IMG/VR virus record: IMGVR_UViG_3300033997_000406
Location: 1 to 64,000 of that record
DNA: 64,000 nucleotides
Direction: 5' to 3' (one strand)
DNA from: a virus
Made by a program: the position numbers and the translations under genes. Shown here piece after piece: positions 48,652 to 60,190 of the stretch (the stretch's first letter is position 1; every line of letters starts with the position of its first letter). The notes under the pieces were generated by a model. The model did not search any database. It had not been told where the DNA came from and worked only from the letters and a program-made list of their open reading frames with translations.

Positions 48652-49713
48652 ATGAGCTTTCAATTTACAGCAACAAAGGGTACTCAGGGCGGCAAAATAT
48701 ATTATGTCGCCAACGTTACTTTTGGCGCTCTGTCGCGGGTTCTGGCTATTGACTCAGGTGAAGTGATGGAGCGTTCACAGCGCGAAATTGAAAAACCAAG
48801 AGCCACAAAAATTCAATCGTATCTGAACGAAAACAGGGAAAGCTATGTGCTGCCAGCGCTAACAGGGATTGTTGACGATCCTAATTTGCTTTTTGAGGAG
48901 TTTGGTCATGCCGGTTCTGGTGTGGGGCGACTTAGCTTGTCGCTGGACGCGGAGATAAAATTGTTTGACGGACAGCATAGAGCGACTGGCATCCGGCAAG
49001 TCCTTAAGCAAAACAACTATATGAAGAACGATCAGATTGCTTTGCAATTATTTGTCGGTATGGATTTGCTGCAGCGTCAGCAGGCCTTTTCAGACATAAA
49101 CAGCAATGCTAAGCCAGTCAGCAAGAGTTTGAATATGGCATATAGCCACCGTGATACAAATGTCCAGCCAATAGTCACTGCGATTGGTCATATATACGGA
49201 TGGGCTGGCCGCATTGATTATGAAAACAATACAGTACCAAAAGACAGTGAAAACATATTCTCACTGCGTAACATCGTACAGGCCTGCAGAATCCATGAAG
49301 GTTGCAGCAAGAATCAAATGCTGGCTCGCAATGCTTATTTGACTATGAGTAGGTACTGGAATGACATTGGTACTACTGTAGGCTGGTTCTTTTTTGAAGA
49401 TGGTGCAGTTAAACAAATACCACGTTCAGAAGGTATGGCCGCAGGGAATATATTTTTTACCGTTGCAGGCCTGATGGTGTTGGCTCGGGTAGGACACAAG
49501 GTGGGGCAGTTGCCAGGCTACGACCCTGATCGAATGAAATTGCTTAATACCGTTTTGCGTCAGGTAGGCCAGCATCGTGACTCCCCGTTTTGGAGGGGTA
49601 ACATTGTCAAAGAGAACGGCAATATGGATGCGTCTACAAGAGCACAAATTACGGCCGCAGATGCGATTATGGAACTGTTCTCTAAAGCCCTAAGTCGTTC
49701 TCTGAATACTTAA
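48652..49713 (+). CDS. DGQHR-domain protein (DndB-like)
   Basis: 353 aa from the ATG at 48652 (AAGGA 8 nt upstream). DGQHR signature IKLFDGQHRATGIRQVL at about residue 105; REIEKPRATKIQSYLNENRE upstream and FSDINSNAKPVSKSLNMAYS downstream match DndB, which regulates DNA phosphorothioation genes in host dnd clusters. No dndCDE here. A phage copy could interfere with host dnd regulation or be an unrelated DGQHR enzyme. Confidence 0.78.
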   Translation: MSFQFTATKGTQGGKIYYVANVTFGALSRVLAIDSGEVMERSQREIEKPRATKIQSYLNENRESYVLPALTGIVDDPNLLFEEFGHAGSGVGRLSLSLDAEIKLFDGQHRATGIRQVLKQNNYMKNDQIALQLFVGMDLLQRQQAFSDINSNAKPVSKSLNMAYSHRDTNVQPIVTAIGHIYGWAGRIDYENNTVPKDSENIFSLRNIVQACRIHEGCSKNQMLARNAYLTMSRYWNDIGTTVGWFFFEDGAVKQIPRSEGMAAGNIFFTVAGLMVLARVGHKVGQLPGYDPDRMKLLNTVLRQVGQHRDSPFWRGNIVKENGNMDASTRAQITAADAIMELFSKALSRSLNT

Positions 49714-49764
49714 TTTATAAGCTGCGCCTGCTAGTCAGGTGCAATCATTTTGTTAGGGGAAAGC

Positions 49765-50196
49765 ATGGCAGACGTAATTTATCAAAGGGTGGCAAGTTTC
49801 ACGCCTGTAGTTCAGCCAAATCACCGCGCTGCCATATGTCAGCTTCATGCGCTGGGCTACAAGCCTTTTCATTTGGCGGCGGTATTCCCTTACAAGATAA
49901 ATACTATAAAAACAATTGTTAGCCGATTAAAGCCGTTTAAGCCTGTCGTCCTAAAGGATATACCTGAGGCGGTTCTACTAATGACGGGAGCTGTTAAGTT
50001 TAAAAAAGGCCTACTCAGTCCATACGAATATAATGTACTTCTCACTGAAGGGCTTAGCGCTTATTTGGAAAAAACAGGTCGCTCTGAAGAATCAATTGCT
50101 CGCGACCATTTTTATCCATCGGGTAAGTTTTTAAATAGATCTAGGTTTACAGCTGAGGAGCTTCGCGCAGCAGTTTTACCTGCTGCATCCAGATAG
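49765..50196 (+). CDS. Hypothetical protein
   Basis: 143 aa, ATG at 49765 after TTAGGGGAA. Helical, basic (TIKTIVSRLKPFKPVVLKDI). A helix-turn-helix-like segment (HRAAICQLHALGYKPFHLAA) resembles the N-terminus of FlhC-like or terminase-like DNA binders, but not convincingly. Confidence 0.5.
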   Translation: MADVIYQRVASFTPVVQPNHRAAICQLHALGYKPFHLAAVFPYKINTIKTIVSRLKPFKPVVLKDIPEAVLLMTGAVKFKKGLLSPYEYNVLLTEGLSAYLEKTGRSEESIARDHFYPSGKFLNRSRFTAEELRAAVLPAASR

Positions 50197-50273
50197 TTTA
50201 GGCGTATCGGAAGCTAAAAGGCGTCCGTCAAATTGACGATTTAAGATAATTCAAAGTACAGGAAACCCCGAAC

Positions 50274-50531
50274 ATGGCAGAGTTAAACGGAAAATCACCA
50301 GCAGCAACCAACAACTTTGGAATTGAGCAGGTCAGAATTATTGCTAGTGAGTTATTTGATGGCGACAGCACAAGGTTTAGTGAGCTTGTTCAGGGGGCGG
50401 ATGCAAAGTTTCGCCGCCTTGAGGCTTTAGAAAATCTTTGTACTGATTTGGTAAAGCGTAGTCCTGGCGGCTGTTATTTTCTGCCCTGGGCTGAGCGTTT
50501 TGCCAGTCTGGGTATCAAGTCAAAAAACTAA
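50274..50531 (+). CDS. Small hypothetical protein (85 aa)
   Basis: Helical (VRIIASELFDGDSTRFSELV), no motif recognised. Operon-internal in the early block. Confidence 0.52.
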   Translation: MAELNGKSPAATNNFGIEQVRIIASELFDGDSTRFSELVQGADAKFRRLEALENLCTDLVKRSPGGCYFLPWAERFASLGIKSKN

Positions 50532-50552
50532 TTTAACTAGGTAGGATAACCC

Positions 50553-50801
50553 ATGGGCTTAGTAATCGAATTACCTAAACCTAAACACGGCGAACAACGG
50601 AACTGGCGCATGGAAAAAGCTGCCAGCAATCACAGCGAGTTTGTGGCTGGTGATGGCTCTACGATTGAAATCGAATCGCACAGTTCAGAGCATTCTGCAT
50701 CAGAACGGTTCTGTGCTACGTGCGATAAGTGGGTTACTGCGGTCGGTGTTTTGGGTGGTGTTTGGTGCCCTGCTTGCCTGACCAATTGGCATAAAAACTG
50801 A
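50553..50801 (+). CDS. Small zinc-ribbon protein (82 aa)
   Basis: RFCATCDKWVTAVGVLGGVW then CPACLTNWHKN gives a four-Cys ribbon. One of several such tiny zinc proteins between 47 and 55 kb. Confidence 0.58.
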   Translation: MGLVIELPKPKHGEQRNWRMEKAASNHSEFVAGDGSTIEIESHSSEHSASERFCATCDKWVTAVGVLGGVWCPACLTNWHKN

Positions 50802-50817
50802 TAGAGGATTTACCGTT

Positions 50818-51264
50818 ATGGCAGAGCAATGGCTAAAAATTGAGATTGCACCTCTGGATCAGCAAATAGTTATTGCCACTAAAGACGGCAGAGTTTGCCA
50901 AGGTCACATATTCAAAGTCAATGAAGCGGGAAAGACTGACTCCGATGAAATCGGGGATTTACGAGCCATGTTGGCTGTTGCTGATTCTTGGGGGGGTGCT
51001 CGTGCAATACCTATTGGCTGGCAACCATTGCCGAAGCATCCATTGAAGGAAAAAACTATGCAAAAGCTTACTCAGTGCAGTGCATGTGGCAGCAAAAGTC
51101 TTAAATGGCATTGCGGCCAGAAGAACCTGAGCGGCGTTCAGGACGGTCTGTTTCGTATGCACGAAGTCGGCACCGAGTTTTATCTTGGCTGTGAGGCTTG
51201 TAGTGAAACGCTTCAGGTGGTCAGTGGTGATCAGGTGGCCGAACACCTGAATAATTCAATGTAG
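50818..51264 (+). CDS. DUF551-like protein with zinc ribbon
   Basis: 148 aa. Residues 1-75 (EQWLKIEIAPLDQQIVIATK; IPIGWQPLPKHP) match the WQPLP type of small phage domains (DUF551-like). Residues 80-140 add a zinc ribbon (CSACGSKSLKWHCG; GCEACSETLQ). The fusion is uncommon to my knowledge. Confidence 0.6.
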   Translation: MAEQWLKIEIAPLDQQIVIATKDGRVCQGHIFKVNEAGKTDSDEIGDLRAMLAVADSWGGARAIPIGWQPLPKHPLKEKTMQKLTQCSACGSKSLKWHCGQKNLSGVQDGLFRMHEVGTEFYLGCEACSETLQVVSGDQVAEHLNNSM

Positions 51265-51277
51265 GACTTAGCAGAAA

Positions 51278-51517
51278 ATGGACGAACAATTACAGCAAGA
51301 CCCGCAATACCAAGGCGCTCAATGCTTCTTTGCCAAGGGACAGATGACTGATAACCCATACGCTAGCGGTACAGCTGAATTTCAGCGCTGGGAACGTGGT
51401 TACTATTCAGCCGCAGCAGAGGACTTTGACGAACATCGTTGTGGAGCTGACGCCAGCTGGGTTGACGCTGAAAAGTTCTGCAATGTTTGCGGCAAGAAAG
51501 TAGACGAATTGGAATGA
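51278..51517 (+). CDS. Rmf-like small protein with CxxC
   Basis: 79 aa. DNPYASGTAEFQRWERGYYS resembles the core of ribosome modulation factor (NPY...W.RG). The C-terminus adds FCNVCGKKVDELE. If it behaves like Rmf it would dampen host translation; likeness is limited to this short segment. Confidence 0.5.
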   Translation: MDEQLQQDPQYQGAQCFFAKGQMTDNPYASGTAEFQRWERGYYSAAAEDFDEHRCGADASWVDAEKFCNVCGKKVDELE

Positions 51518-51527
51518 AGGAAAAAGC

Positions 51528-51692
51528 ATGATTAAAGGATATTTAAAATACACTGCGCTTTTCATCGCTCTAATTGTTCTTATTGGGCTGCTGTGCGGGG
51601 CGGTAACGACTCCAGAGCGAAACTGCGAAAAGACGCAATCACACCACGGAATTCCAGCTGCGTGCAATGTTTACTCAGCTCCAATTGGTTAA
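51528..51692 (+). CDS. Small single-pass membrane protein (54 aa)
   Basis: MIKGYLKYTALFIALIVLIG then LLCGAVTTPERNC and a short Cys-containing tail. GGAAAAAG upstream. Unknown role. Confidence 0.5.
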   Translation: MIKGYLKYTALFIALIVLIGLLCGAVTTPERNCEKTQSHHGIPAACNVYSAPIG

Positions 51693-51706
51693 AAGGGAAA
51701 TAACAG

Positions 51707-51958
51707 ATGGCGACTCCGGCTTACATAAAGGCCCGCGTAGAAGATGGCCTGATCAAGTGTGTCAGGCTAAACAAGTTCCCCGATGGTTATAGCTGTGCAT
51801 TTGAATTCAACGAAAAAGGCAAAAAAGCACTGTACCCGTCTACCGGAAAACAGCCTTTGCGCATCTGGAAAACATACAAAGAGGTGCTTGATTACGTTAA
51901 AGAACAAATTGGCTGGACAGGCCATATTTACAACGAGCATTTAGAAAAAATTCAGTGA
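51707..51958 (+). CDS. Small hypothetical protein (83 aa)
   Basis: Basic beta-rich protein (ARVEDGLIKCVRLNKFPDGY). No motif recognised; in the early block. Confidence 0.52.
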   Translation: MATPAYIKARVEDGLIKCVRLNKFPDGYSCAFEFNEKGKKALYPSTGKQPLRIWKTYKEVLDYVKEQIGWTGHIYNEHLEKIQ

Positions 51959-51971
51959 AGGGAAAAAACAG

Positions 51972-52304
51972 ATGACACCGGAAGATCGCTTTCAGAAAGC
52001 AATTTCACTTTTCATTGAGCAAAATGAACGAGTCGCAAATGAGATTAATCAATTATCCCCTCAGGTTGCAGAGCAGCTGGGTATCTCATTCGATGAATAC
52101 AAAAAGGCACATGCAGGCAGGCTATTTGGAGAGTACGCGGCGTCAGTAGGCTTAGATGTTTTTATGCTGGCTTTTGAGTTGACAGCGACTTCTCAAACGG
52201 AATTGCACGAACTCAAATCCAAGCATTATCGGTCTTTAGCTGAAATGCTCGGTATGAGCTGGGAAGAGTATATTGTTCACAATCCGCATTTAGCTGGTTA
52301 TTGA
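51972..52304 (+). CDS. Hypothetical protein
   Basis: 110 aa with two similar segments, PQVAEQLGISFDEYKKAHAG and LAEMLGMSWEEYIVHNPHLA, suggesting a duplicated helical motif. Unknown. Confidence 0.55.
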   Translation: MTPEDRFQKAISLFIEQNERVANEINQLSPQVAEQLGISFDEYKKAHAGRLFGEYAASVGLDVFMLAFELTATSQTELHELKSKHYRSLAEMLGMSWEEYIVHNPHLAGY

Positions 52305-52322
52305 TAACAACAGGAAAGCTAA

Positions 52323-52724
52323 GTGGCAACCAGGCACATACCAGTTTGCAAAGGGGAAGTATTTGAGCGACTAACTGTAATAAGTCTATCTCGCGGGGCT
52401 GAAAACGGCACTCACGTCATGTACCAATGTTTATGTGAATGCGGGGTAAAAGTTGAAGTAGCGGCAAGTCATCTTAGGCGAAAAATCAGGACATCTTGCG
52501 GCTGCCTCAGGGATGAACGAGCCAAAGAGCTTGGGCTGAAAAGCCGGAAAAAATTAGTAGGCGGTGAGCGGTTCGGTTCGTATGTCGTCCTAGTTGATTT
52601 AGGCACTAATGAACACCGAAAGGCCATTTACAAAGTTAGGTGCGCTTGCGGCCATGAAACAACAATGACGGGAGCCAGGCTGCGAAGCGGCTTGAAGCTC
52701 CATTGTTACCATTTAAACAAATAG
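52323..52724 (+). CDS. Protein with two tandem zinc-binding domains (AP2/HNH-associated type)
   Basis: 133 aa, GTG start. Two repeats: GEVFERLTVISLSRG with YQCLCECGVKVEVAASHLRR and SCGCL, then GERFGSYVVLVDLGTN with YKVRCACGHETTMTGARLR. The G-x-R-F-G-x-L-x-V...C-x-C-G...SCGCL pattern occurs in phage endonuclease-associated domains; here no nuclease domain is attached. Confidence 0.65.
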   Translation: MATRHIPVCKGEVFERLTVISLSRGAENGTHVMYQCLCECGVKVEVAASHLRRKIRTSCGCLRDERAKELGLKSRKKLVGGERFGSYVVLVDLGTNEHRKAIYKVRCACGHETTMTGARLRSGLKLHCYHLNK

Positions 52725-52733
52725 GACAAAACG

Positions 52734-53060
52734 ATGAAAATATTACTCAGAATAGTTGAAGGCGCTACTGTGGTTTTGGTATCGGATGATAACTTGGCTT
52801 CAGTTGAAATGCTGCCAACTCGGTACGATTTATTTCAGTACAGGGGCGGTGTAGCTTGGGGGTATAAGGGTTCTGGTGTTCAAAATCTTGGTTATGCGAT
52901 AGCCGCCAGGCTGACTGAGGAAATGCCTGAAAAAATGCCAGACCAAGGGATTCATGCTGCAGCGATGTCGCTGGTCAAGAATCTGCTGTCGAATCTGGAT
53001 GGTCATAAGGAACACACTATCGATCAGGCCACTCTACTTAATGCTATGGCATCAGATTAG
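52734..53060 (+). CDS. Small hypothetical protein (108 aa)
   Basis: Begins KILLRIVEGATVVLVSDDNL, then a beta-rich part. Not recognised. Early block. Confidence 0.52.
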   Translation: MKILLRIVEGATVVLVSDDNLASVEMLPTRYDLFQYRGGVAWGYKGSGVQNLGYAIAARLTEEMPEKMPDQGIHAAAMSLVKNLLSNLDGHKEHTIDQATLLNAMASD

Positions 53061-53072
53061 GTATCAGAATTC

Positions 53073-53318
53073 GTGGATAACCAGCTGCAACACCAACGAA
53101 AGCATTGTCTATTTTGCGGTAACACGCATTCAGGCGAGTGCAGCCCTGACTCATTTGCTTATTTTCAATGCTCTGATTGCAAAGGTGGCCAAATGATGCC
53201 GTTTGATGCTTGCTTTGGCTTTGATGGCATTCACTGTTGCAGCAATGAAAAGTCAGCAGCGGATACGTGGGTATCCATTACCCACGAACAATATAAACAA
53301 CTCCAAGTCCAGCTATAG
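53073..53318 (+). CDS. Small zinc-ribbon protein (81 aa)
   Basis: GTG start. HCLFCGNTHSGECSPDSFAY then FQCSDCKGGQ, two CxxC knuckles plus later Cys-Cys (IHCCSNEKS). Unknown target. Confidence 0.55.
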   Translation: MDNQLQHQRKHCLFCGNTHSGECSPDSFAYFQCSDCKGGQMMPFDACFGFDGIHCCSNEKSAADTWVSITHEQYKQLQVQL

Positions 53319-53326
53319 GGATGCTC

Positions 53327-53944
53327 ATGGGATCAACCGAATCACTGATAGAAACCGCACGGAAATGGCGCGAATGTAATCAGGAATACCAGGGCGGTGT
53401 AGTGCTCATATGGCAAGGCGAAGCCTACGGCTGGAAAAACTGCTTGCGAGATCCTGCACACGAACAGCCCGGCGCATTTGCGGTTGACCTTGATGGCCAT
53501 ATTTTTATCGCAGAGGGCGGGACTGGATACGATGGCGCTAAATGCTGGGTAGCGTTTTCACCTAAAAGCAGTGAATTTTTAACCAAGGAAAATAATATGG
53601 ACCCAATTGATAAATACGAAGCGAGAGAGAGGGAAAAAGGAGCGGCGATTCTTCAATCAAGTTCGCGTGGTAAGTCTGCTTTTGCTTTAGCAAGCATGGC
53701 CCTTGAGCATTGTGGCTCAGGTGCTGAAACTGCAGCCAGACTGTTACTGTCAATGGAGTATGGCCATCCGTTCAACGTGCAGAACCTATACCGCTTTGAC
53801 ACTGAAAACCGTGCACATGCAGAGGTTGCCATAGCAGGTTGTGTCGCACACGAATTGTGGCCTTCAGGGTGGATGGATGCCGAAGGCTTTGATGGTGCCG
53901 GTATAATGCAGCAGCTGCGTGATAAATGGAAAAATGAAGAATAG
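53327..53944 (+). CDS. Two-module hypothetical protein
   Basis: 205 aa, ATG at 53327 after AGGGATG. The first 90 residues (GVVLIWQGEAYGWKNCLRDP) and the last 110 (ALASMALEHCGSGAETAARL; GWMDAEGFDGAGIMQQLRDK) look like separate domains joined by a charged linker. An internal ATG at 53597 with AAGGAAA could express the second part alone; the second part resembles a small phage domain of unknown function. Confidence 0.55.
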   Translation: MGSTESLIETARKWRECNQEYQGGVVLIWQGEAYGWKNCLRDPAHEQPGAFAVDLDGHIFIAEGGTGYDGAKCWVAFSPKSSEFLTKENNMDPIDKYEAREREKGAAILQSSSRGKSAFALASMALEHCGSGAETAARLLLSMEYGHPFNVQNLYRFDTENRAHAEVAIAGCVAHELWPSGWMDAEGFDGAGIMQQLRDKWKNEE

Positions 53945-53954
53945 GGTAAGAGTA

Positions 53955-54212
53955 GTGGATATTGAAAAGCGAGATTATCAGCTTGCGATACTGATAGCTG
54001 CAATAGAGAAAGTTGGTGCAATTAATCCAGAGCAACTACCATCTACGCGGGCTGAAACGCACGCTTTTTATTCCAACACTATTGCTGCTTTGCATGGAGC
54101 AAAGCTGATCAGTGAGGAAGAGTGGAGGCTTTTAGCTTCACCACCATACCCAGTCGATGATCAGAGACTGATTAGAGCAATTAATCAGTTTAAAGCTGAA
54201 GCACAGGCTTGA
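53955..54212 (+). CDS. Small hypothetical protein (85 aa)
   Basis: GTG at 53955 after AGGGTAAG; longer in-frame starts at 53919 and 53934 overlap the previous gene. Helical (YQLAILIAAIEKVGAINPEQ). Unknown. Confidence 0.48.
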   Translation: MDIEKRDYQLAILIAAIEKVGAINPEQLPSTRAETHAFYSNTIAALHGAKLISEEEWRLLASPPYPVDDQRLIRAINQFKAEAQA

Positions 54213-54227
54213 TGCAGGGTAATTACT

Positions 54228-54431
54228 TTGTACGCAAATGCAGATACAGATAAGAGATCAGTGGTCGCAGTAGAGAGCAAGAGCCGTAAACTTTGTTCGT
54301 GTGGGTGCTCTGCAAGGGCAACTCATAAAGGTTTTGCTGGCGATATGTGCATGATGATCGGTTGTGAATTAACTGTAAGGCGCTGGGTTAAGCAGGGCTC
54401 AAAAGCCTTACAGAGCTTCAAAAATAAATAG
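54228..54431 (+). CDS. Small Cys-rich protein (67 aa)
   Basis: TTG start after CAGGG. RKLCSCGCSARATHKGFAGD then MCMMIGCELTVRRWVKQG, with five Cys. Metal binding likely. Unknown role. Confidence 0.48.
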   Translation: MYANADTDKRSVVAVESKSRKLCSCGCSARATHKGFAGDMCMMIGCELTVRRWVKQGSKALQSFKNK

Positions 54432-54441
54432 GGATGGCTCT

Positions 54442-54684
54442 ATGACAGTTACGGTAATTCAGTTAGACAGCAGCAATTTGGTGCCACCTCCACCAGGCCA
54501 TTGCCCTGAGTGCGCGATTAAACACGATGCTGACCAACCTCACAACAGAGACAGTATTTTTTACCAAATGAAATTTAAGATGGACAAGGGCAGGGATCCG
54601 ACCTGGCATGATGCGGTTGAGCATTGTTCAGAAGAAGTGAAATCACATTGGATTGCAACGCTCAAATCCATGAATGTGATTTAG
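54442..54684 (+). CDS. Small zinc-binding protein (80 aa)
   Basis: PPPPGHCPECAIKHDADQPH has CxxC and two His, then YQMKFKMDKGRDPTWHDAVE. A conserved phage-type small protein judging by PECA..HDP-like layout. Function unknown. Confidence 0.58.
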   Translation: MTVTVIQLDSSNLVPPPPGHCPECAIKHDADQPHNRDSIFYQMKFKMDKGRDPTWHDAVEHCSEEVKSHWIATLKSMNVI

Positions 54685-54692
54685 GGGGATCC

Positions 54693-54836
54693 ATGGATGC
54701 AGGGGATGATCAAATCCATTGTGAGCCTTGCGATTTAGACTGGGATAAAGACGACTGCCCGATCGGCACATACGGCCATCTGTGTCCTGTCTGCCGTCAA
54801 TACATGAAGAATAGCAGTAGAGGCACCGATGAATGA
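54693..54836 (+). CDS. Tiny zinc ribbon (47 aa)
   Basis: ATG at 54693 after AGGGGGATCC. IHCEPCDLDWDKDDCPIGTY then GHLCPVCRQYMKN: CxxC twice. Stop overlaps the next start by 8 nt. Confidence 0.55.
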   Translation: MDAGDDQIHCEPCDLDWDKDDCPIGTYGHLCPVCRQYMKNSSRGTDE

Positions 54837-55065
54837 TTTTATAGCCCGCCTTCAAAAGAACTGGGGCGCTACCAAGGAATTAGAAAGCCGCCTGATAAAA
54901 GAGCACGGCAATACTATATTTAAAGCCGATAGCACGGACGACCAGTTTGCACATATGACGTGCGGCAATTATGTGGTCAGTATTGAGCTTTCAAGCTTGG
55001 CGGACTGCGAGGGGCAGGCTATTAGTAAAATGCGTCTGGATATAATGAAAATAACCGAAAAATAA
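54829..55065 (+). CDS. Small hypothetical protein (78 aa)
   Basis: MNDFIARLQKNWGATKELES..., with MTCGNYVVSIELSSLADCEG. Last gene of the early block; terminator at once after the stop. Unknown. Confidence 0.55.
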   Translation: MNDFIARLQKNWGATKELESRLIKEHGNTIFKADSTDDQFAHMTCGNYVVSIELSSLADCEGQAISKMRLDIMKITEK

Positions 55066-55088
55066 AGGCGGAACATTCCGCCTTAAAT
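55062..55088. terminator. Bidirectional terminator
   Basis: AAGGCGGA-ACAT-TCCGCCTT with T-rich flanks on both strands, between convergent operons. Confidence 0.75.
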
Positions 55089-55118
55089 TTATGATTTTAG
55101 TGCGATTTACATTGTAAA

Positions 55119-55993
55119 TCAGCTGGCCATTTGTTCCCTGATGTACTGCCCGTTAGCCACGTTTATCTGTAACCAATGATCCATCACCGGCACAAGCTCA
55201 GGCACGGTATAGCCCTGCTGATCCAGCACCAGCATTGACTGCTTTAGCTTCAACGCATCCATATCCTGATAATCGGCAGCAATAAGCTGGGCCCGTTCAG
55301 TGGTTTCAGCCTCTAAGATAGGCAAATCACCGCTGGAGTACTTCACTGGCTCATTTTTCTGGCCACCGTATACCCATGCTTTAAACGTATCCATATCATA
55401 CGCACGTATAGCACCAAGCCCACGCCAACCTTTATCATAATTAGCCAGGTAAGCTTTTTTAGCGCCAGATATACTGTCAAAGCCGAGCATTACCTTGTGT
55501 TCGTCAAACTGCAGCGTGTCCGGGTTAATCTGATCAATAACAAAAACAGTCTCTGGCTCCAGTACTTCACCTAAAAAGACATCTATCGGATCATCATCAG
55601 CCCCTTTAGTGCCTCTAATGTCACCGTAATGATTAAGCATAGTCGTTGACCATGTTGAGCCATCTTCGGCGGTACCAGAGCGCACAGAGCCTTTGGGGTT
55701 TTCTATCGTAATGTCGATACCCGCAAACGTCACCCGGCCTTTTTTGTAATTGCCTGCTATTTTCTGAGCCTCAGTGGGCTCCGGTAAGTCATTATCGCCT
55801 GTAGCGGCCTCATTGGCTGCTGCATCTATTGCGGCGGCCTCTGGTGATACTTCCTGACCTTTTAGCTGCTTGATAATGGCAGACCATTGCCGCTGTAGTG
55901 CAAGGCGCTGGCGAACATCGCCAGCCCCCTGAATATCTTTCTTTAAAGCTGAGGCCTGGCGCTGCAGGGCAAGCTTGCTTTTGGCATCAAGCA

Positions 55994-55994
<1 letters not shown>
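55119..55994 (-). CDS. Inorganic-pyrophosphatase-like polyvalent-protein domain
   Basis: 291 aa. Residues 80-215 match the InPase-like module found in phage and conjugative polyvalent proteins: GNYKKGRVTFAGIDITIENP, SVRSGTAEDGSTWSTTM, HYGDIRGTKGADDDPIDVFL, VIDQINPDTLQFDEHKVMLG and FKAWVYGG. The Asp/Glu/Lys pattern fits a metal site but hydrolysis of pyrophosphate is unproven. Coupled by 1-nt overlap to the 944-residue protein; both are probably packaged/injected accessory proteins. Confidence 0.75.
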
Positions 55995-58828
<2,834 letters not shown>

Positions 58829-58831
58829 TTC

Positions 58832-59443
58832 TTATGCTCCCAATAGCTTAAGCTCATCTTTCAGCTGCCGCGTCCGGGCTGCTGACAGGCTGTATTCTGT
58901 TTTTCGCTGTTTCAGCTGGTTTTCAGCGTCAGCGGCGGCCTGTTTTTGGCGCTCAATTTCGGCGAGCGCCAGCTGCTCTTGAGCAATCGATTCAGCCAGG
59001 CCCGTTTTGGCCTCAGCAATTTTTTTCGACAGTGGGACAGAGGCAGGGCGTAGTGCGGTTTCCACCCGGACCGACTTCAGCTTCTTGAATAGGGATTTAT
59101 CAAAGGCGGGCTGACCACGCTTTAAATAATCCGCTATTTCTTCAGCGACCTTTTGCAGCGTGTCAGGGGATTTTAGCGGCACAGCTTTGCCGTTGATTTC
59201 TAAGATAACGATGTCACCGGCTGCACCGATACGGATCATTGCCCGTTGGCCATTGTTAAAGTAAAAATCAGCTTTCTTTGATGAGGTCAGGCCTTTGACG
59301 ATGGCGCGGTTTGACGCGGTGACAGACGCTACTGGAGCGCCAGCTTTAGCCAGCATGGCCATAAACTTCTGCAGGCCAGCCTCACTGAAGTTATCGACAT
59401 CGAAAGTGGCATAGTTTTTATTATTCTGAGAATTCAAGCTCAT
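58832..59443 (-). CDS. Coiled-coil accessory protein of the polyvalent operon
   Basis: 203 aa. The first 80 residues are globular (YATFDVDNFSEAGLQKFMAM; ADFYFNNGQRAMIRIGAAGD), the last 80 a charged coiled coil (EQLALAEIERQKQAAADAEN). Directly upstream of the DarA-like gene, 3 nt apart. Might be another injected accessory protein; no domain match certain. Confidence 0.58.
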   Translation of the reverse strand: MSLNSQNNKNYATFDVDNFSEAGLQKFMAMLAKAGAPVASVTASNRAIVKGLTSSKKADFYFNNGQRAMIRIGAAGDIVILEINGKAVPLKSPDTLQKVAEEIADYLKRGQPAFDKSLFKKLKSVRVETALRPASVPLSKKIAEAKTGLAESIAQEQLALAEIERQKQAAADAENQLKQRKTEYSLSAARTRQLKDELKLLGA

Positions 59444-59445
59444 AA

Positions 59446-59874
59446 CTATTCCTTGTTTACATGCACAGTCCGCTGCTGGTGGGACGTGATAGGGCAGATT
59501 TTGTAAAACGGATTAATCCGGCAACCAATGCTTTCTATCTTCACGTCGACAATCCAGTCACCTGGCGTTAGCAGTTCAGACTTAACAAGTAAGAACTCGC
59601 TGTTTAAGCCGCGGCGCGAAAACTCAAGCGTCCGAGTTTTGCCGGTGATCACAGTCGTCGGGTGATTTGCATCGCGCAGCGTGTAGCTCACCTGGCTAAA
59701 CATCAGAGGGGGGTAAGCATTAAAGCTAATACCTACCCTGTAAAATCCATCTTTAAAGCCGCCACCGGATACAGATAGCAGCTGACAACGGCCGCGCCGC
59801 ATAATGAAACGGTCCATTAATGCCAGCAATATCGCAATAGCTGACCAGATCACGTACACAGATACATCACTCAT
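59446..59874 (-). CDS. Membrane-anchored hypothetical protein
   Basis: 142 aa. One N-terminal transmembrane helix (VYVIWSAIAILLALMDRF) then a beta-rich soluble domain. Overlaps the holin-like gene by 8 nt. Function unknown. Confidence 0.5.
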   Translation of the reverse strand: MSDVSVYVIWSAIAILLALMDRFIMRRGRCQLLSVSGGGFKDGFYRVGISFNAYPPLMFSQVSYTLRDANHPTTVITGKTRTLEFSRRGLNSEFLLVKSELLTPGDWIVDVKIESIGCRINPFYKICPITSHQQRTVHVNKE

Positions 59875-60190
59875 TGTCTTTACCTACACTGTTAATTTTT
59901 AATCTTGAGGCAACCACTTTTGATACCAGGCCTTTTAGCCAGATCAGTGAGTCGCCCCCGTTATTGCTGAACACCAATATCAACACACACGTCAATGCTG
60001 GCGGCCATCCTTGCCAGACACCGCAGTACATCACGACAAAGCCTACAACCAAGGCAAGCACGATTTCCGTAATAGCATTGGTCCAGCTCCGCGCAAATCG
60101 CGATTCCCTGCAGCCGTGCAGGTACGAGCCAAGACCGCCTAACAAGGACAGCAAACTCGCGTTTAAAATGAGTTCTATTGTTAAAGTCAC
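59867..60190 (-). CDS. Holin-like membrane protein
   Basis: 107 aa from the GTG at 60190 (AGGTG upstream; TTG at 60223 is longer). Two to three hydrophobic segments: ELILNASLLSLLGGLGSYLH, TEIVLALVVGFVVMYCGVW, PALTCVLILVFSNNGGDSLI, and a basic tail. Size and topology fit a small phage holin. It starts an operon behind operator-like site K. Confidence 0.6.
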   Translation of the reverse strand: MTLTIELILNASLLSLLGGLGSYLHGCRESRFARSWTNAITEIVLALVVGFVVMYCGVWQGWPPALTCVLILVFSNNGGDSLIWLKGLVSKVVASRLKINSVGKDNE

